From NCBI RefSeq assembly GCF_009669305.1, contig NZ_SADB01000002.1, positions 1 through 64,000 on the forward strand: 64,000 bases of DNA, in the 5' to 3' direction. Each line of letters starts with the position of its first letter. Within the stretch, counting starts at the first letter, position 1. Below the pieces are notes generated by a model, which saw only the letters and a program-made list of their open reading frames with translations, made no database searches and was not told the DNA's origin. Below are positions 26,385 through 34,896 of the stretch, piece by piece. A program made the position numbers and the translations under genes. Source of the DNA: Ancylomarina sp. 16SWW S1-10-2 (GTDB taxonomy: Bacteria; Bacteroidota; Bacteroidia; Bacteroidales; Marinifilaceae).

Positions 26385-27038
26385 ATGAAAAAAATGAAGA
26401 AAATTGCAGTTTTATTATCAGGTTGTGGTGTATATGATGGGTCTGAGGTTCACGAAGCTACACTTTCTTTATATGCCATATCTAAAAATGGGGGTGTATA
26501 TCAAATTTTTGCACCTAATATCGATCAACATCATGTTGTAAATCACCTAACAGGTGAGGAAATGGACGAAACAAGAAATGTTTTGGTTGAGTCTGCTCGA
26601 ATTGCAAGAGGAGATATTAAAGATTTGGCAGAATTTAATGCGAATGATTTTGATGCCATTTTATTACCTGGGGGATTCGGTGTTGCTAAGAATCTTTGTT
26701 CTTTAGCTTTTGATGGTGCCGATTGTAAAGTGAATTCTGATGTTGAGAGAGTTATAAAAGAAATGCATGCAGCTTCGAAACCAATTGCGGCTCTTTGTAT
26801 TGCACCGGCCTTAATTGCCAAAGTAATTACCGGATCAGAAGTAACGATTGGTAGTGATAAGGGAACTGAAGAAACTATTGAAGCCATGGGATCTCATCAT
26901 AAGCAAGCCGGACATGGTGAAGTTGTGATTGATGTTAAGAATAAAATTGTTACAACACCTTGTTATATGCTTGATGCAACTATTGCACAAATTGGAGAAG
27001 GTGCTGAAAATGTTGTAAAGACATTAATGGAGATGTAA
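26385..27038 (+). CDS. elbB: ElbB-type DJ-1/PfpI superfamily glyoxalase
   Basis: A 217-aa protein of the class I glutamine amidotransferase-like fold. It matches ElbB from the start (KKIAVLLSGCGVYDGSEVHEA) to the nucleophile-elbow Cys in AALCIAPALIAKV and the C-terminal TTPCYMLDATIAQI. E. coli ElbB was linked to isoprenoid synthesis and has weak glyoxalase activity; the true substrate is not settled. An ATG three codons in is an alternative start. A terminator follows. Confidence 0.92.
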   Translation: MKKMKKIAVLLSGCGVYDGSEVHEATLSLYAISKNGGVYQIFAPNIDQHHVVNHLTGEEMDETRNVLVESARIARGDIKDLAEFNANDFDAILLPGGFGVAKNLCSLAFDGADCKVNSDVERVIKEMHAASKPIAALCIAPALIAKVITGSEVTIGSDKGTEETIEAMGSHHKQAGHGEVVIDVKNKIVTTPCYMLDATIAQIGEGAENVVKTLMEM

Positions 27039-27062
27039 TTTTCAAGAATTTCAGGAAACAAT

Positions 27063-27097
27063 GAGGATGTATAAAATAGCTTTAGCATCCTCTTTTT
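27063..27097 (+). terminator. Terminator of elbB
   Basis: Stem gaggatg/catcctc (27063-27069/27086-27092) followed by a T-run. Confidence 0.75.
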
Positions 27098-27254
27098 ATC
27101 GTCCTGAGATAGCATGTCCGAAAAAATATTCACAGAATGACAACATTCTCATAATTGACAAAATATTTTAATATGCATATCCTGGAAATTATGTCATTCT
27201 AGGGAATTAATTTACTTTTAAGATCGTTTTATTGTAATTGAAAATTTATTTAGA

Positions 27255-27830
27255 ATGAAGAATAGGAATACCAAAGACGTTGGCGCAAATCATATTTATG
27301 TTTTTATTTTTTCAAATATATCTTTATTTGTGGCTGTGTTTTTCTCCATGAATTCGGTGCCACAGGTTGCGGCTATCCTTTATTCATTGGCACTCAATCT
27401 ACTTCTTGTTTGGACAATTTATTATGCTTCTACTAAAAAGAAGTTAGAACTCTATTCTCAATATTTCAATGACATAACAATTAGTATGGGGATGCTTTCT
27501 GCTTTTTTGTCTTCCGTTTGTTTTGGTTTAGTTATGTTGTTTTTAAGTGACAAACACTCATTCGGAACAATTATTCTTTTATTTGCGGTTCTTGCTTATG
27601 TTATTCATGCTATAATAATGAAAACTTATGCTTGGCAAAAGGCGTTTGAGGCGAAGTTAATTAATTATAGAATGACGATTGAAGCCGATAAAATTGCAAA
27701 TGGTGAAATCTTATCAGAATTTTTGAGTGATACAGATTTAGATAAAGCGGCCGATTACCTCGATACAATTGGTATGTTTGATTCTGGTGTTGATGCTATG
27801 ATAGCAAAGTTGAGGAATTCTAAGAATTAG
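27255..27830 (+). CDS. Four-helix membrane protein of unknown function
   Basis: A 191-aa protein with four hydrophobic helices in the first ~120 residues (HIYVFIFSNISLFVAVFFSM, AILYSLALNLLLVWTIYY, SAFLSSVCFGLVMLFL, IILLFAVLAYVIHAIIM), then a soluble tail of about 65 residues that is acidic and helical (LSEFLSDTDLDKAADYLDTIG). I recognise no family. Its end is one base from the end of the convergent DUF4294 gene. It probably sits in the inner membrane with the tail in the cytoplasm. Confidence 0.75.
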   Translation: MKNRNTKDVGANHIYVFIFSNISLFVAVFFSMNSVPQVAAILYSLALNLLLVWTIYYASTKKKLELYSQYFNDITISMGMLSAFLSSVCFGLVMLFLSDKHSFGTIILLFAVLAYVIHAIIMKTYAWQKAFEAKLINYRMTIEADKIANGEILSEFLSDTDLDKAADYLDTIGMFDSGVDAMIAKLRNSKN

Positions 27831-27831
27831 C

Positions 27832-28485
27832 TTACTTGCGCTTCGTATTAAGTTTGTATTCTTGGGGTTTTATTCGAAGTTTTCGGGGAGGAGATAATTC
27901 TCCTTTTCTCATTCGGTCAAGAATTTCTTCTACCATCCAATCTTTACCTTCGGGTTGATATTTTGATTTTAATGAAGTGCCAAACATACTAGCAACAGCT
28001 TGCCAGAAAAAAGCTGTTGTCGATCCCTTTAATTCCTGTAAATGTTTGTAAGAAGAGCTGCCCGTTTCTCTGTCTATAAGTTTCATTAAGAGTTTTCCTT
28101 GTGAAATTTTTAGTTTCATCATGGGTTTTTTGTAGACTTTCATTAGCCCTTTATATTCTTTTCGAATCAGTTTTCTACGTCTACTCTTGGAGCAAATTAA
28201 TTCCAATTCCTTATTGAGATCTCTTATGGTTTGATTTGCCATTTGGGCATAGGGGTAAACGATTCTTATATTCCGAATTGTACGTCTATATCTTCGGGTC
28301 GATCTATAATATTTTCTTTTGTTACGTTTTCGCCCTTTTATTTTAACTTCTTTTAGGTCAATATGAAGAATACTATTCGATATTTCCAGACTATCTGTTC
28401 TAAGAACTTGTCCAATCCCGTTGGATGGCACACCAAAGAAGCATGCAATTGATATAATAAACGAGATGAGGACTTTATTTTTCAT
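27832..28485 (-). CDS. DUF4294 protein, secreted
   Basis: A 217-aa protein with an N-terminal signal peptide (MKNKVLISFIISIACFFGVP...GIG) and a strongly basic mature part (KIKGRKRNKRKYYRSTRRYRRTIRNIR). The motif VYPYAQMANQTIRDLN and the following K/R-rich helices match DUF4294, a family restricted to Bacteroidota. Function unknown; the very basic charge hints at binding a negatively charged partner such as lipid A, RNA or wall polymer, which is inference. Confidence 0.82.
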   Translation of the reverse strand: MKNKVLISFIISIACFFGVPSNGIGQVLRTDSLEISNSILHIDLKEVKIKGRKRNKRKYYRSTRRYRRTIRNIRIVYPYAQMANQTIRDLNKELELICSKSRRRKLIRKEYKGLMKVYKKPMMKLKISQGKLLMKLIDRETGSSSYKHLQELKGSTTAFFWQAVASMFGTSLKSKYQPEGKDWMVEEILDRMRKGELSPPRKLRIKPQEYKLNTKRK

Positions 28486-28857
28486 GATAAACCTTGAAAT
28501 CTGCTATTTGTTTCTGCTAAAATACGAATTTGATTAAGGACTTAATTTGATTCAGTGAAATAGAAATAAAAAAATGTGTTTTTACGGTGTTTATAATCTA
28601 AATTATGACTTGTTTATTTTTTCTATTAGACTAATAGTCGTATGTTTAGAAGCATTTTTGAAAAAGATATTAAAATAATCTATATAACAGTAATTTTTGC
28701 TTATCGATTTTGAGCTAAGTAATTAGGCATGAGCGAATAGATCTCTTTTACTTGTTAAATTTTTTTTGAATGAAAAATCTTTATCACAATCCTTTCCAAT
28801 GCACATTATTTTTCTTTCATTTGCAAAATATTAAGCATAAATACACAACAAAAACAT

Positions 28858-28874
28858 CAGTCATTTAATGACTG
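28858..28874 (+). promoter_or_regulatory. Perfect palindrome just upstream of arginine deiminase
   Basis: CAGTCATT and AATGACTG (8 bp arms, 1 bp centre) end 19 bases before the ATG at 28894. It could be an operator or a leader hairpin covering the start region. The rest of the 408 bp gap before arcA (28486-28893) is AT-rich and shows nothing else I can name. Confidence 0.5.
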
Positions 28875-28893
28875 AAACAAAAACATAACACGC

Positions 28894-30183
28894 ATGACAA
28901 AGTACGTAGAATTAGATGTTCGCTCAGAAATTGGAGAACTAGAAGGTGTTATTCTTCATACTCCAGGATCGGAAGTCGAGAATATGACTCCTGAAAATGC
29001 TGAACGCGCTCTTTATAGCGATATTCTTAATCTTGCAGTAGCAAAAAAAGAATACAAGCAGCTTAGTGAATCTTTGAATGAGATTACTCAAACTTATCAG
29101 GTAAAAGAATTATTAGCAAATATCCTTAAGGATAATAAGGTTAAGGAAATTATTATTGATAAGGTTTGTAAGATAGAGCCTGCACTTGCTGTTAAAGGAA
29201 ATACGTATTGTATTAAAGATACTTTGTTAGATCAAAAGGCTGAAGATTTAGCTTCATTATTGATCGAAGGTGTAACCTTAACACGCGATAACCTAACTAA
29301 ATTTTTAAGTAAGGAACGTTATGCAATGCGTCCGCTTCATAATTTTTTCTTTACTCGTGACGCATCTATGTCGCTTGGTAATGAAGTTTTGATTGGTAAA
29401 ATGGCAAGTGCTGTTCGTGACCGTGAGTCATTAATTATGCAGGCTATTTTCGATTACACGCCAGGTTTCAAAGCAAAAACGGTGAACCCAATTGAGAATC
29501 CAAATATGGATCCTAATTGTACGATTGAGGGTGGAGATGTTTTAATTGCTCGTGAAGATATATTAGTTATCGGTAACGGTGATCGTACTTCAACTCAAGG
29601 AATCGATTTTATTTTAGCTCAACTACTTTCTCAAAAAGAAGAGAAGCCTCGTCATATTTTAGTTCAGGAGTTACCATCGCATCCAGAGTCGTTTATTCAC
29701 CTCGATATGGTGTTTACATTACTTGATAAGGATAAGTGTATGGTTTATGAGCCACTGATTATTCGTCCAAATAAATACCAAACGGTTCATATTACAATTC
29801 AGAATGGCAAAGTTGTAAGTATCAAGAATGAGAATAACTTACTACAAGCTCTTAAAAAATTAGGTATGGAGCTTAAGCCAATTTACTGTGGTGGAAAAAC
29901 AGAGCCTTGGAACCAAGAGAGAGAACAATGGCATTCAGGTGCTAACTTTTTTGCAGTAGGTCCAGGTAAAGTTGTTGGATATGCTCGTAACATTCATACT
30001 ATGGATGAAATGGATAAGAATGGTTTTGATATTATTCCTGCTGACGATGTCATAAGTCATAAAATTAACTTGGCTGACTACGAAAAGTATGTGATTACAC
30101 TTGAAGGATCAGAACTACCTCGCGGTGGTGGTGGTGCTCGCTGTATGACGATGCCAATTCGTCGTAAATCGGTTAACTGGTAA
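28894..30183 (+). CDS. arcA: Arginine deiminase
   Basis: A 429-aa enzyme of the guanidino-group modifying fold. It begins with EIGELEGVILHTPGSEVENMTPEN, has MRPLHNFFFTRDASMSLG, the catalytic Asp/Glu region IEGGDVL, the His motif HLDMVFTLL, and the catalytic Cys417 in GGGGARCMTMP at the C-terminus. It turns arginine into citrulline and ammonia, the first step of arginine fermentation. The arcB and arcC genes are not next to it, so the pathway is either split or the enzyme acts alone. A palindrome lies just upstream and a strong terminator downstream. Confidence 0.96.
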   Translation: MTKYVELDVRSEIGELEGVILHTPGSEVENMTPENAERALYSDILNLAVAKKEYKQLSESLNEITQTYQVKELLANILKDNKVKEIIIDKVCKIEPALAVKGNTYCIKDTLLDQKAEDLASLLIEGVTLTRDNLTKFLSKERYAMRPLHNFFFTRDASMSLGNEVLIGKMASAVRDRESLIMQAIFDYTPGFKAKTVNPIENPNMDPNCTIEGGDVLIAREDILVIGNGDRTSTQGIDFILAQLLSQKEEKPRHILVQELPSHPESFIHLDMVFTLLDKDKCMVYEPLIIRPNKYQTVHITIQNGKVVSIKNENNLLQALKKLGMELKPIYCGGKTEPWNQEREQWHSGANFFAVGPGKVVGYARNIHTMDEMDKNGFDIIPADDVISHKINLADYEKYVITLEGSELPRGGGGARCMTMPIRRKSVNW

Positions 30184-30187
30184 ACCC

Positions 30188-30244
30188 AATAATATACTAT
30201 AAAAGAAGCCTTGCAGATCTATGATTTGCAAGGCTTTCTTTTTA
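30188..30244 (+). terminator. Terminator of arcA (copy 1 of a duplicated sequence)
   Basis: Stem gccttgca...tgcaaggc followed by tttcttttt. The whole stretch from aataatatac to the T-run recurs at 31062-31117 with only a few changes. Confidence 0.85.
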
Positions 30245-30263
30245 TTTCGTTATTTCTATTTTA

Positions 30264-30947
30264 CTAGGCATTCATTTCTAAGATGCTTTGAACTTGTCCT
30301 GCAATGCCTGCTTTTATTGATGGGAATTTCATGCCGAAGGCTGCAGTTCCAACAGTAAAGCCAGAAGCTCCAGTGGTTTTAACAACCTCAATTCTCTCCT
30401 TGCTATCGATGCTACCCGCTACAATAACTGGTTTTGTAGATTTTTTACAAACCTCACGAATCAATAAAGGAACATCTTTACCTGTAAATCGGTAGGCTAA
30501 AAGATCTAAACCATCTACGCCGTCTATAGCAGAAATTTGCTGTGCATGATTTGCAATCTCGGTAATAGTACCCTTAAGAATGCTAGGATGACTTTCAATT
30601 TGCCCAACAAAAGGGTAATATTTTAGCTTGTGATCTTTAACTATTGGAGCAATCAGCTCAGGTCGAGTTCCACCCAATAAATAATCAACGTTTAAATCTA
30701 TGGCTATTTTAGCTGATCGTTTTTCACTCTCAGCATCCAAGCTTACCACTTCAAGATAAACCTTAACACCTTCATTTCTTAAATCTTTGGTAATTTCTTT
30801 TAATTCATTTAAGGGTAAACCAATATCTTTGAAACCCATATGCTTAACACCTTCCGATGCAATTTCTTTTATATATGCTCTTGCATCAGTTACAGTCTGA
30901 TCATCCTTAGTCAGCATAAATATAAAATCGATACTTCTTGTACTCAT
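30264..30947 (-). CDS. Uncharacterised TIM-barrel-like protein
   Basis: I take the ATG at 30947 (MSTRSIDFIFMLTKDDQTV, 227 aa) because aaaggacaa stands just before it; an upstream in-frame start at 31028 adds an implausible Lys/Asn-rich leader. The protein shows alternating beta strands and helices, ending with the phosphate-binding-like loops IVAGSIDSKERI and GASGFTVGTAAF, as in HisA/TrpF-type or GGGP synthase-like barrels. A possible active-site acid is in GVDGLDLLAYRFTG. I cannot name the reaction. It is flanked by two copies of the same terminator sequence. Confidence 0.75.
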   Translation of the reverse strand: MSTRSIDFIFMLTKDDQTVTDARAYIKEIASEGVKHMGFKDIGLPLNELKEITKDLRNEGVKVYLEVVSLDAESEKRSAKIAIDLNVDYLLGGTRPELIAPIVKDHKLKYYPFVGQIESHPSILKGTITEIANHAQQISAIDGVDGLDLLAYRFTGKDVPLLIREVCKKSTKPVIVAGSIDSKERIEVVKTTGASGFTVGTAAFGMKFPSIKAGIAGQVQSILEMNA

Positions 30948-31061
30948 TTGTCCTTTATGTTTGTTAGTGTTTGTTTGTATAAACAAAAGTAATGTTTTAT
31001 TAAGTTTTCTTTTATTTATTTTTATCAATAATTAATCGAAGAAGTGTTTTGTTGGTAAGCT

Positions 31062-31117
31062 AATAATATACTATAGAAAAAGCCTTACAGATCTGTGATT
31101 TGCAAGGCTTTCTTTTA
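31062..31117. terminator. Second copy of the arcA terminator sequence
   Basis: It repeats 30188-30244 from aataatatactat to the T-run with a handful of substitutions; the stem gccttaca/tgcaaggc is slightly weakened. It lies upstream of the TIM-barrel gene where no plus-strand gene ends, so it looks like a duplicate rather than a working terminator. Confidence 0.7.
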
Positions 31118-31172
31118 ATTGATTGCTATAAGATGTGTTTCCTACATTTAAGAAATCGTGTGATAACTATTT

Positions 31173-31385
31173 CTAATTGATGATTCGTTGGTTTCTACCC
31201 ATTATTAAATAAAGTAATGGGCCAAGAAAGGGTAGAAAGATGACTACAATAACCCATATTAGTTTGTCTTGATTTTTAAACTTATTCCTGAGTATGCTTA
31301 TTAAACAGATAAGTGGAAATAACATTGTTAGTAATAACAATATTAGCCAAATTGCTGTGCCTAATTCTGGTGTAACGAGTCCCAT
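31173..31385 (-). CDS. Small PLDc_N-domain membrane protein
   Basis: A 70-aa protein with two transmembrane helices (IWLILLLLTMLFPLICLISI and WVIVVIFLPFLGPLLYLIMG). The second ends with the GPLLYLI.GR motif of the PLDc_N domain, which is normally the front of cardiolipin synthases but often occurs alone in Bacteroidota. Function unknown. Confidence 0.82.
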   Translation of the reverse strand: MGLVTPELGTAIWLILLLLTMLFPLICLISILRNKFKNQDKLIWVIVVIFLPFLGPLLYLIMGRNQRIIN

Positions 31386-31524
31386 ATATTTAGTTTTTAA
31401 ATTGTTTTAAGATATTAATAATTATTGATTTTAAGTCTCTTTCTTGAACTAAGCTACAAACTGGAAAGCTTTCTAACTGCGCATCATCGCCCATGAAATT
31501 TAGCTTTTGTTGTGTTTTTGTGCT

Positions 31525-31781
31525 TTATTCCTTTTTATTCAATTTATTATTTAATCTTTCGTATCGTTTTTCTATCATTTTTTGTGACTCATATGTTAAA
31601 CCTCGATAATCGTTAAAGGATTTGTACCATTCAAGTAATTCAAAAGCTTCTTCAAATCTTTTTTCTTTTCAAGAACAAGTGTGATTCTATCAATTGGCAT
31701 CCTTTCAAGTCTCCAGGCTTTTTCTATAATGTTTACTGTGGTCCTATGTAACGTAGGAGACTTAGTTGATTTATGTTTCAA
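31525..31781 (-). pseudogene. Frameshifted small gene remnant
   Basis: The frame from 31781 (TTG, weak start) gives MKHKSTKSPTLHRTTVNIIEKA... and after an A-rich run (minus-strand aaaagaaaaaag, about 31661-31673) the sensible coding continues in another frame as RFEEAFELLEWYKSFNDYRG...YERLNNKLNKKE, stopping at 31525-31527. One base added in the run would join both into about 85 residues. An ATG at 31788 opens the wrong frame. I do not recognise the family. Confidence 0.4.
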
Positions 31782-31793
31782 AATTCATAAAAA

Positions 31794-31853
31794 GGCAAGG
31801 TAGCTATTTTAGGATTCCATTTAACTATAACTATTCAAAATGGCTATCTTGCC
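31794..31853. terminator. Inverted repeat after the DUF262 gene
   Basis: Arms ggcaaggtagctatttt and aaaatggctatcttgcc (17 bp, two mismatches) around a 26-base loop, about 77 bp past the DUF262 stop. It may terminate that gene; the loop is long for a classic terminator. Confidence 0.45.
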
Positions 31854-31929
31854 GTTGCTCATTAAAAGTAAAAATATTCTAAAACATTCTGCCCGAATAT
31901 GTTATATGAGCGCGTATTGTGTGTTGTTT

Positions 31930-33816
31930 TTAGTTTAAAGGCATCTTAATTAATGAACTATCATGCTTTGATACCTTATTCTTAATAGCGATTACTGCTT
32001 CAACACTATTTCCTATATAGTAGTCCTTAAGAAGTTCAATTACACGATAATGATTTAGTTTTGTTGAATGAATATTCCACTCACTATTAGTCATAAAAAT
32101 AAAATTAGTATTTGCTCTAGTTTCTATAGCACCTTGATACCTAACTTTTTTCTCGGAATATATACGATTGCTGAGGGATGCATTTTTTCTTCGATCAATT
32201 AGCACTAGGTTACCTAATCTATGAAGCCATTCAGCATGTTCTTGCTCGTTAATATCCCATGAAGTATTTGCAATTTTTCTAGGTATTAAATGTTCTACTG
32301 AAGAATTATGCTTATTAAATTGCAAGCTAGTATTAAAGTTACCTAGTAATAAATCAAGTTTAAGAAGAAGATATCTTGTTTTATTAATTCTAGTACCTGC
32401 ATAATTACCCCAATTTTCTGTATCCAATATTTGGAATAATTCATTTACATCTAATTTCGTAGCAGCTTTTTCATCCTGGTAGTCATATCTTAAATATTTA
32501 CTATCTAAAAATCTATCTGCTGCAGTTTCAACTGATGCATTATCATAATTTTCTCCTTTAAACTCGCTCATTTTTCTAAGAAGAATAAAAACACGAGTTT
32601 GAGAGGTTCTTTTCCCTGTTAACCATGGTATAGAAAGAAGGTTATCTAATTTAATTATAAAATCGATTATTCTGTATTCGCCAAAACAATCTCTATAATA
32701 CATCAAGGGGGTCATATATTGATTCCCGAAAACAGATGTTAAAATTAAATTTAAGTTAGAGAATAAACAGCCTGTTGATTTCGATGTAATACTTCCATTT
32801 GTAATGGCTTCGTAGTGATCCACATACCTTTCAACAAATTCAAACGTTGAGATTCCTTTCTTTAGTATATTACGTTTCCACATAAATTCAAAAGCTTTAG
32901 GAAGGCTTTGATTATCATCGCTTCGGTATTTCATGTTAATAAAAACTAAAGACCAAAGAAAATCGTCGAATCCAGAGAATGGTGCTCCAATATTGTCTTC
33001 AAAGCTTGCCCACTTTTCAGCATATTTCTTTCTTTCTTTATTATCAGAAATGATTCTTAAATTTTGAGCTCTCAAGATATCACTAACTTGAAGTTGAAGA
33101 CCTCGACTATTTAATACAGTGAATAAATTGTATGCATCATCTAAATTATTTGGAGTAGCTAAATAAAGAACTAAAACCTTTGAAGATAGATATTGGAAGA
33201 ATTGTTGTATAAATTCTTGATATTCATCTTCGTTACTTTTCATTTTTTTTACTCCATACCACCATTTTCTCATGGATAAAATGGCTAATGCCATATTTTT
33301 AACTGATTTAGATATTTTTTTAGTTTCAGATATTTTTAAGATTTCATCTTCTTTATTAGTCCCTCCTTCCGCTAATAAATAGTTATCTAAGAAATCCTTA
33401 TCATCTCTTATCTCAAAAACAATTCGGTTTCTTTCTGGTACTCCATCATAAACGTCTTCTTCTTGTCTTAATCTAGTAAGTACTTTCTTTTTTAAGCGTT
33501 TATCATCAGACATATCTCTAATTACTCCATGAAGTAAGAATAATGTAATAAATCTTTGTTGCCCATCAAGAATATCTTGATAGATATAATCTATTCCAGA
33601 TGTGGTTACCTTCTTAGTATTCCATATCATGCACCCCAAGAAATACTCCTTATTATCATCATTTTCTATCGCGGATGTTAAGTCATCAAGTAAGGCAGTA
33701 AGTTGGTCACTCCCCCAAACATAAGGCCTTTGATATTCCGGTATATTATAAAAGCATTCTGGAGCAAAAATATCTTTAATATATCGTTTCCCTGTATCTA
33801 AATTGTAATTGTCCAT
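31930..33816 (-). CDS. DUF262/DUF1524 protein (GmrSD-like type IV restriction enzyme)
   Basis: A 628-aa protein. The N-terminal DUF262 part has YQRPYVWG near residue 27 and the nucleotide-binding motif ILDGQQRFITLFLLH near 85. The C-terminal DUF1524 part has the HNH-type nuclease pattern: SVEHLIPRKI, then LHRLGNLVLIDRRKNASLSN and a following KK. Known relatives, GmrSD and BrxU, cut modified phage DNA using NTP hydrolysis. No modification or other defence gene is beside it, so it would act alone. It sits between a decayed gene and a 419 bp gene-free stretch, in line with an insertion spot. Confidence 0.88.
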   Translation of the reverse strand: MDNYNLDTGKRYIKDIFAPECFYNIPEYQRPYVWGSDQLTALLDDLTSAIENDDNKEYFLGCMIWNTKKVTTSGIDYIYQDILDGQQRFITLFLLHGVIRDMSDDKRLKKKVLTRLRQEEDVYDGVPERNRIVFEIRDDKDFLDNYLLAEGGTNKEDEILKISETKKISKSVKNMALAILSMRKWWYGVKKMKSNEDEYQEFIQQFFQYLSSKVLVLYLATPNNLDDAYNLFTVLNSRGLQLQVSDILRAQNLRIISDNKERKKYAEKWASFEDNIGAPFSGFDDFLWSLVFINMKYRSDDNQSLPKAFEFMWKRNILKKGISTFEFVERYVDHYEAITNGSITSKSTGCLFSNLNLILTSVFGNQYMTPLMYYRDCFGEYRIIDFIIKLDNLLSIPWLTGKRTSQTRVFILLRKMSEFKGENYDNASVETAADRFLDSKYLRYDYQDEKAATKLDVNELFQILDTENWGNYAGTRINKTRYLLLKLDLLLGNFNTSLQFNKHNSSVEHLIPRKIANTSWDINEQEHAEWLHRLGNLVLIDRRKNASLSNRIYSEKKVRYQGAIETRANTNFIFMTNSEWNIHSTKLNHYRVIELLKDYYIGNSVEAVIAIKNKVSKHDSSLIKMPLN

Positions 33817-34235
33817 TGTATTATATATTTTGTTTATTTCTTAATTAACTATCATAAGATAATTGTTCTGCTTCTTTGATATAAATAATAACAACTCAAA
33901 AGTGTTTCATCTTTTCGTTTGTCGAAGTTAATAAAAAAAGAGAATTATGATTTCGTTATGTTTCCTTTTATGATATATATACTGACAAATAAAGGATAAA
34001 ACATAGTTGGACAATGCCGTTGAGACTATGGGTATTATATAGGTTTATTTTTCGCATTAGAGGTTACAAACTCGTTCGGATTGCTATTCTTGGTTAAGTC
34101 TGTCAATCTTTAAAATTAGAGAAGCTAATTAATATAGAGATCGTTTGGATAGTGTTTCCCATGTTTTTGTAGGCAGATAGGGTGGTTTAGTTTTTTAGTA
34201 TTAAATTCGCGCCATAATCAAAAGCAAATAGCAAG
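33817..34235. other. Gene-free stretch between the DUF262 gene and trmH
   Basis: About 420 bp, AT-rich. I find no gene, no clear hairpin with a U-run and no RNA I can name. It must contain the promoters of two divergent genes. Confidence 0.5.
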
Positions 34236-34766
34236 ATGAGGAAGTTGAAAAATAGCGAATTGAATCGCAAAAGTATTGATGAGTTTAAAACGGCAGAGAA
34301 AACACCTTTTATCATTGTGTTGGACAATGTGCGTAGCTTAAACAATATTGGTTCGGTCTTTCGTACTTCTGATGCTCTTTTGGTTGAGGCTATTTATTTG
34401 TGTGGCATTACGGCAACGCCACCACATCGCGATTTGCACAAAACAGCCTTGGGTGCTGAAGATTCTGTAGCTTGGAAATACTTTGAGAAGACAGAAGATG
34501 CAGTTGCTGATCTAAAGTCTAAGGGTTTCGATGTTTATTCTATTGAGCAAGCAGAGAACTCGGTTTCATTACCTGATTTTCAAATTGATTCAGCTAAAAA
34601 ATATGCCTTTGTTTTTGGTAACGAGGTAAAAGGCGTGCAACAAACTATTGTTGATGCTTCGGAGTCGTGCATTGAAATTCCACAGTTTGGAACCAAACAC
34701 TCTTTCAATATCTCGGTAAGTTGTGGTATTGTACTTTGGGACTTATTCTCGAAATTAAGATACTAG
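34236..34766 (+). CDS. TrmH/SpoU-family RNA 2'-O-methyltransferase
   Basis: A 176-aa protein with a knotted SPOUT fold and little N-terminal extension. Motif 1 NNIGSVFRTSDA, motif 2 FVFGNEVKGV, motif 3 HSFNISVSCGIVLWDL. It methylates a ribose 2'-OH in tRNA or rRNA with S-adenosylmethionine; the CGITATPPHRDLHKTALGA stretch is typical of the small Bacteroidota group. The target base is not known. Confidence 0.92.
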   Translation: MRKLKNSELNRKSIDEFKTAEKTPFIIVLDNVRSLNNIGSVFRTSDALLVEAIYLCGITATPPHRDLHKTALGAEDSVAWKYFEKTEDAVADLKSKGFDVYSIEQAENSVSLPDFQIDSAKKYAFVFGNEVKGVQQTIVDASESCIEIPQFGTKHSFNISVSCGIVLWDLFSKLRY

Positions 34767-34767
34767 T

Positions 34768-34882
34768 TTTATTTCTCGCAAAGAGCGCTAAGTTTTTTCG
34801 CAGATGTCGCAAAGAGATAATCTACTGTTGTTAAATCTTTGCGTTATCATATATTTTTCTCTGCGAGCTTTGCGTGAAATTT
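34768..34882. repeat. Interspersed element with cgcaaag/ctttgcg motifs
   Basis: The stretch holds tctcgcaaagagcgctaag, gtcgcaaagag, aaatctttgcg and gcgagctttgcgtga, that is several copies of one short motif in both orientations. Such cgcaaag elements are scattered between genes in many Bacteroidota. It covers the region between two convergent genes. Confidence 0.55.
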
Positions 34883-34896
34883 ATTTGGACTGTAGT

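Noticed and set aside
30948-31028. Longer N-terminus of the TIM-barrel protein
   Set aside because: The extra leader is low-complexity and the ATG at 30947 has a good ribosome-binding site just upstream.
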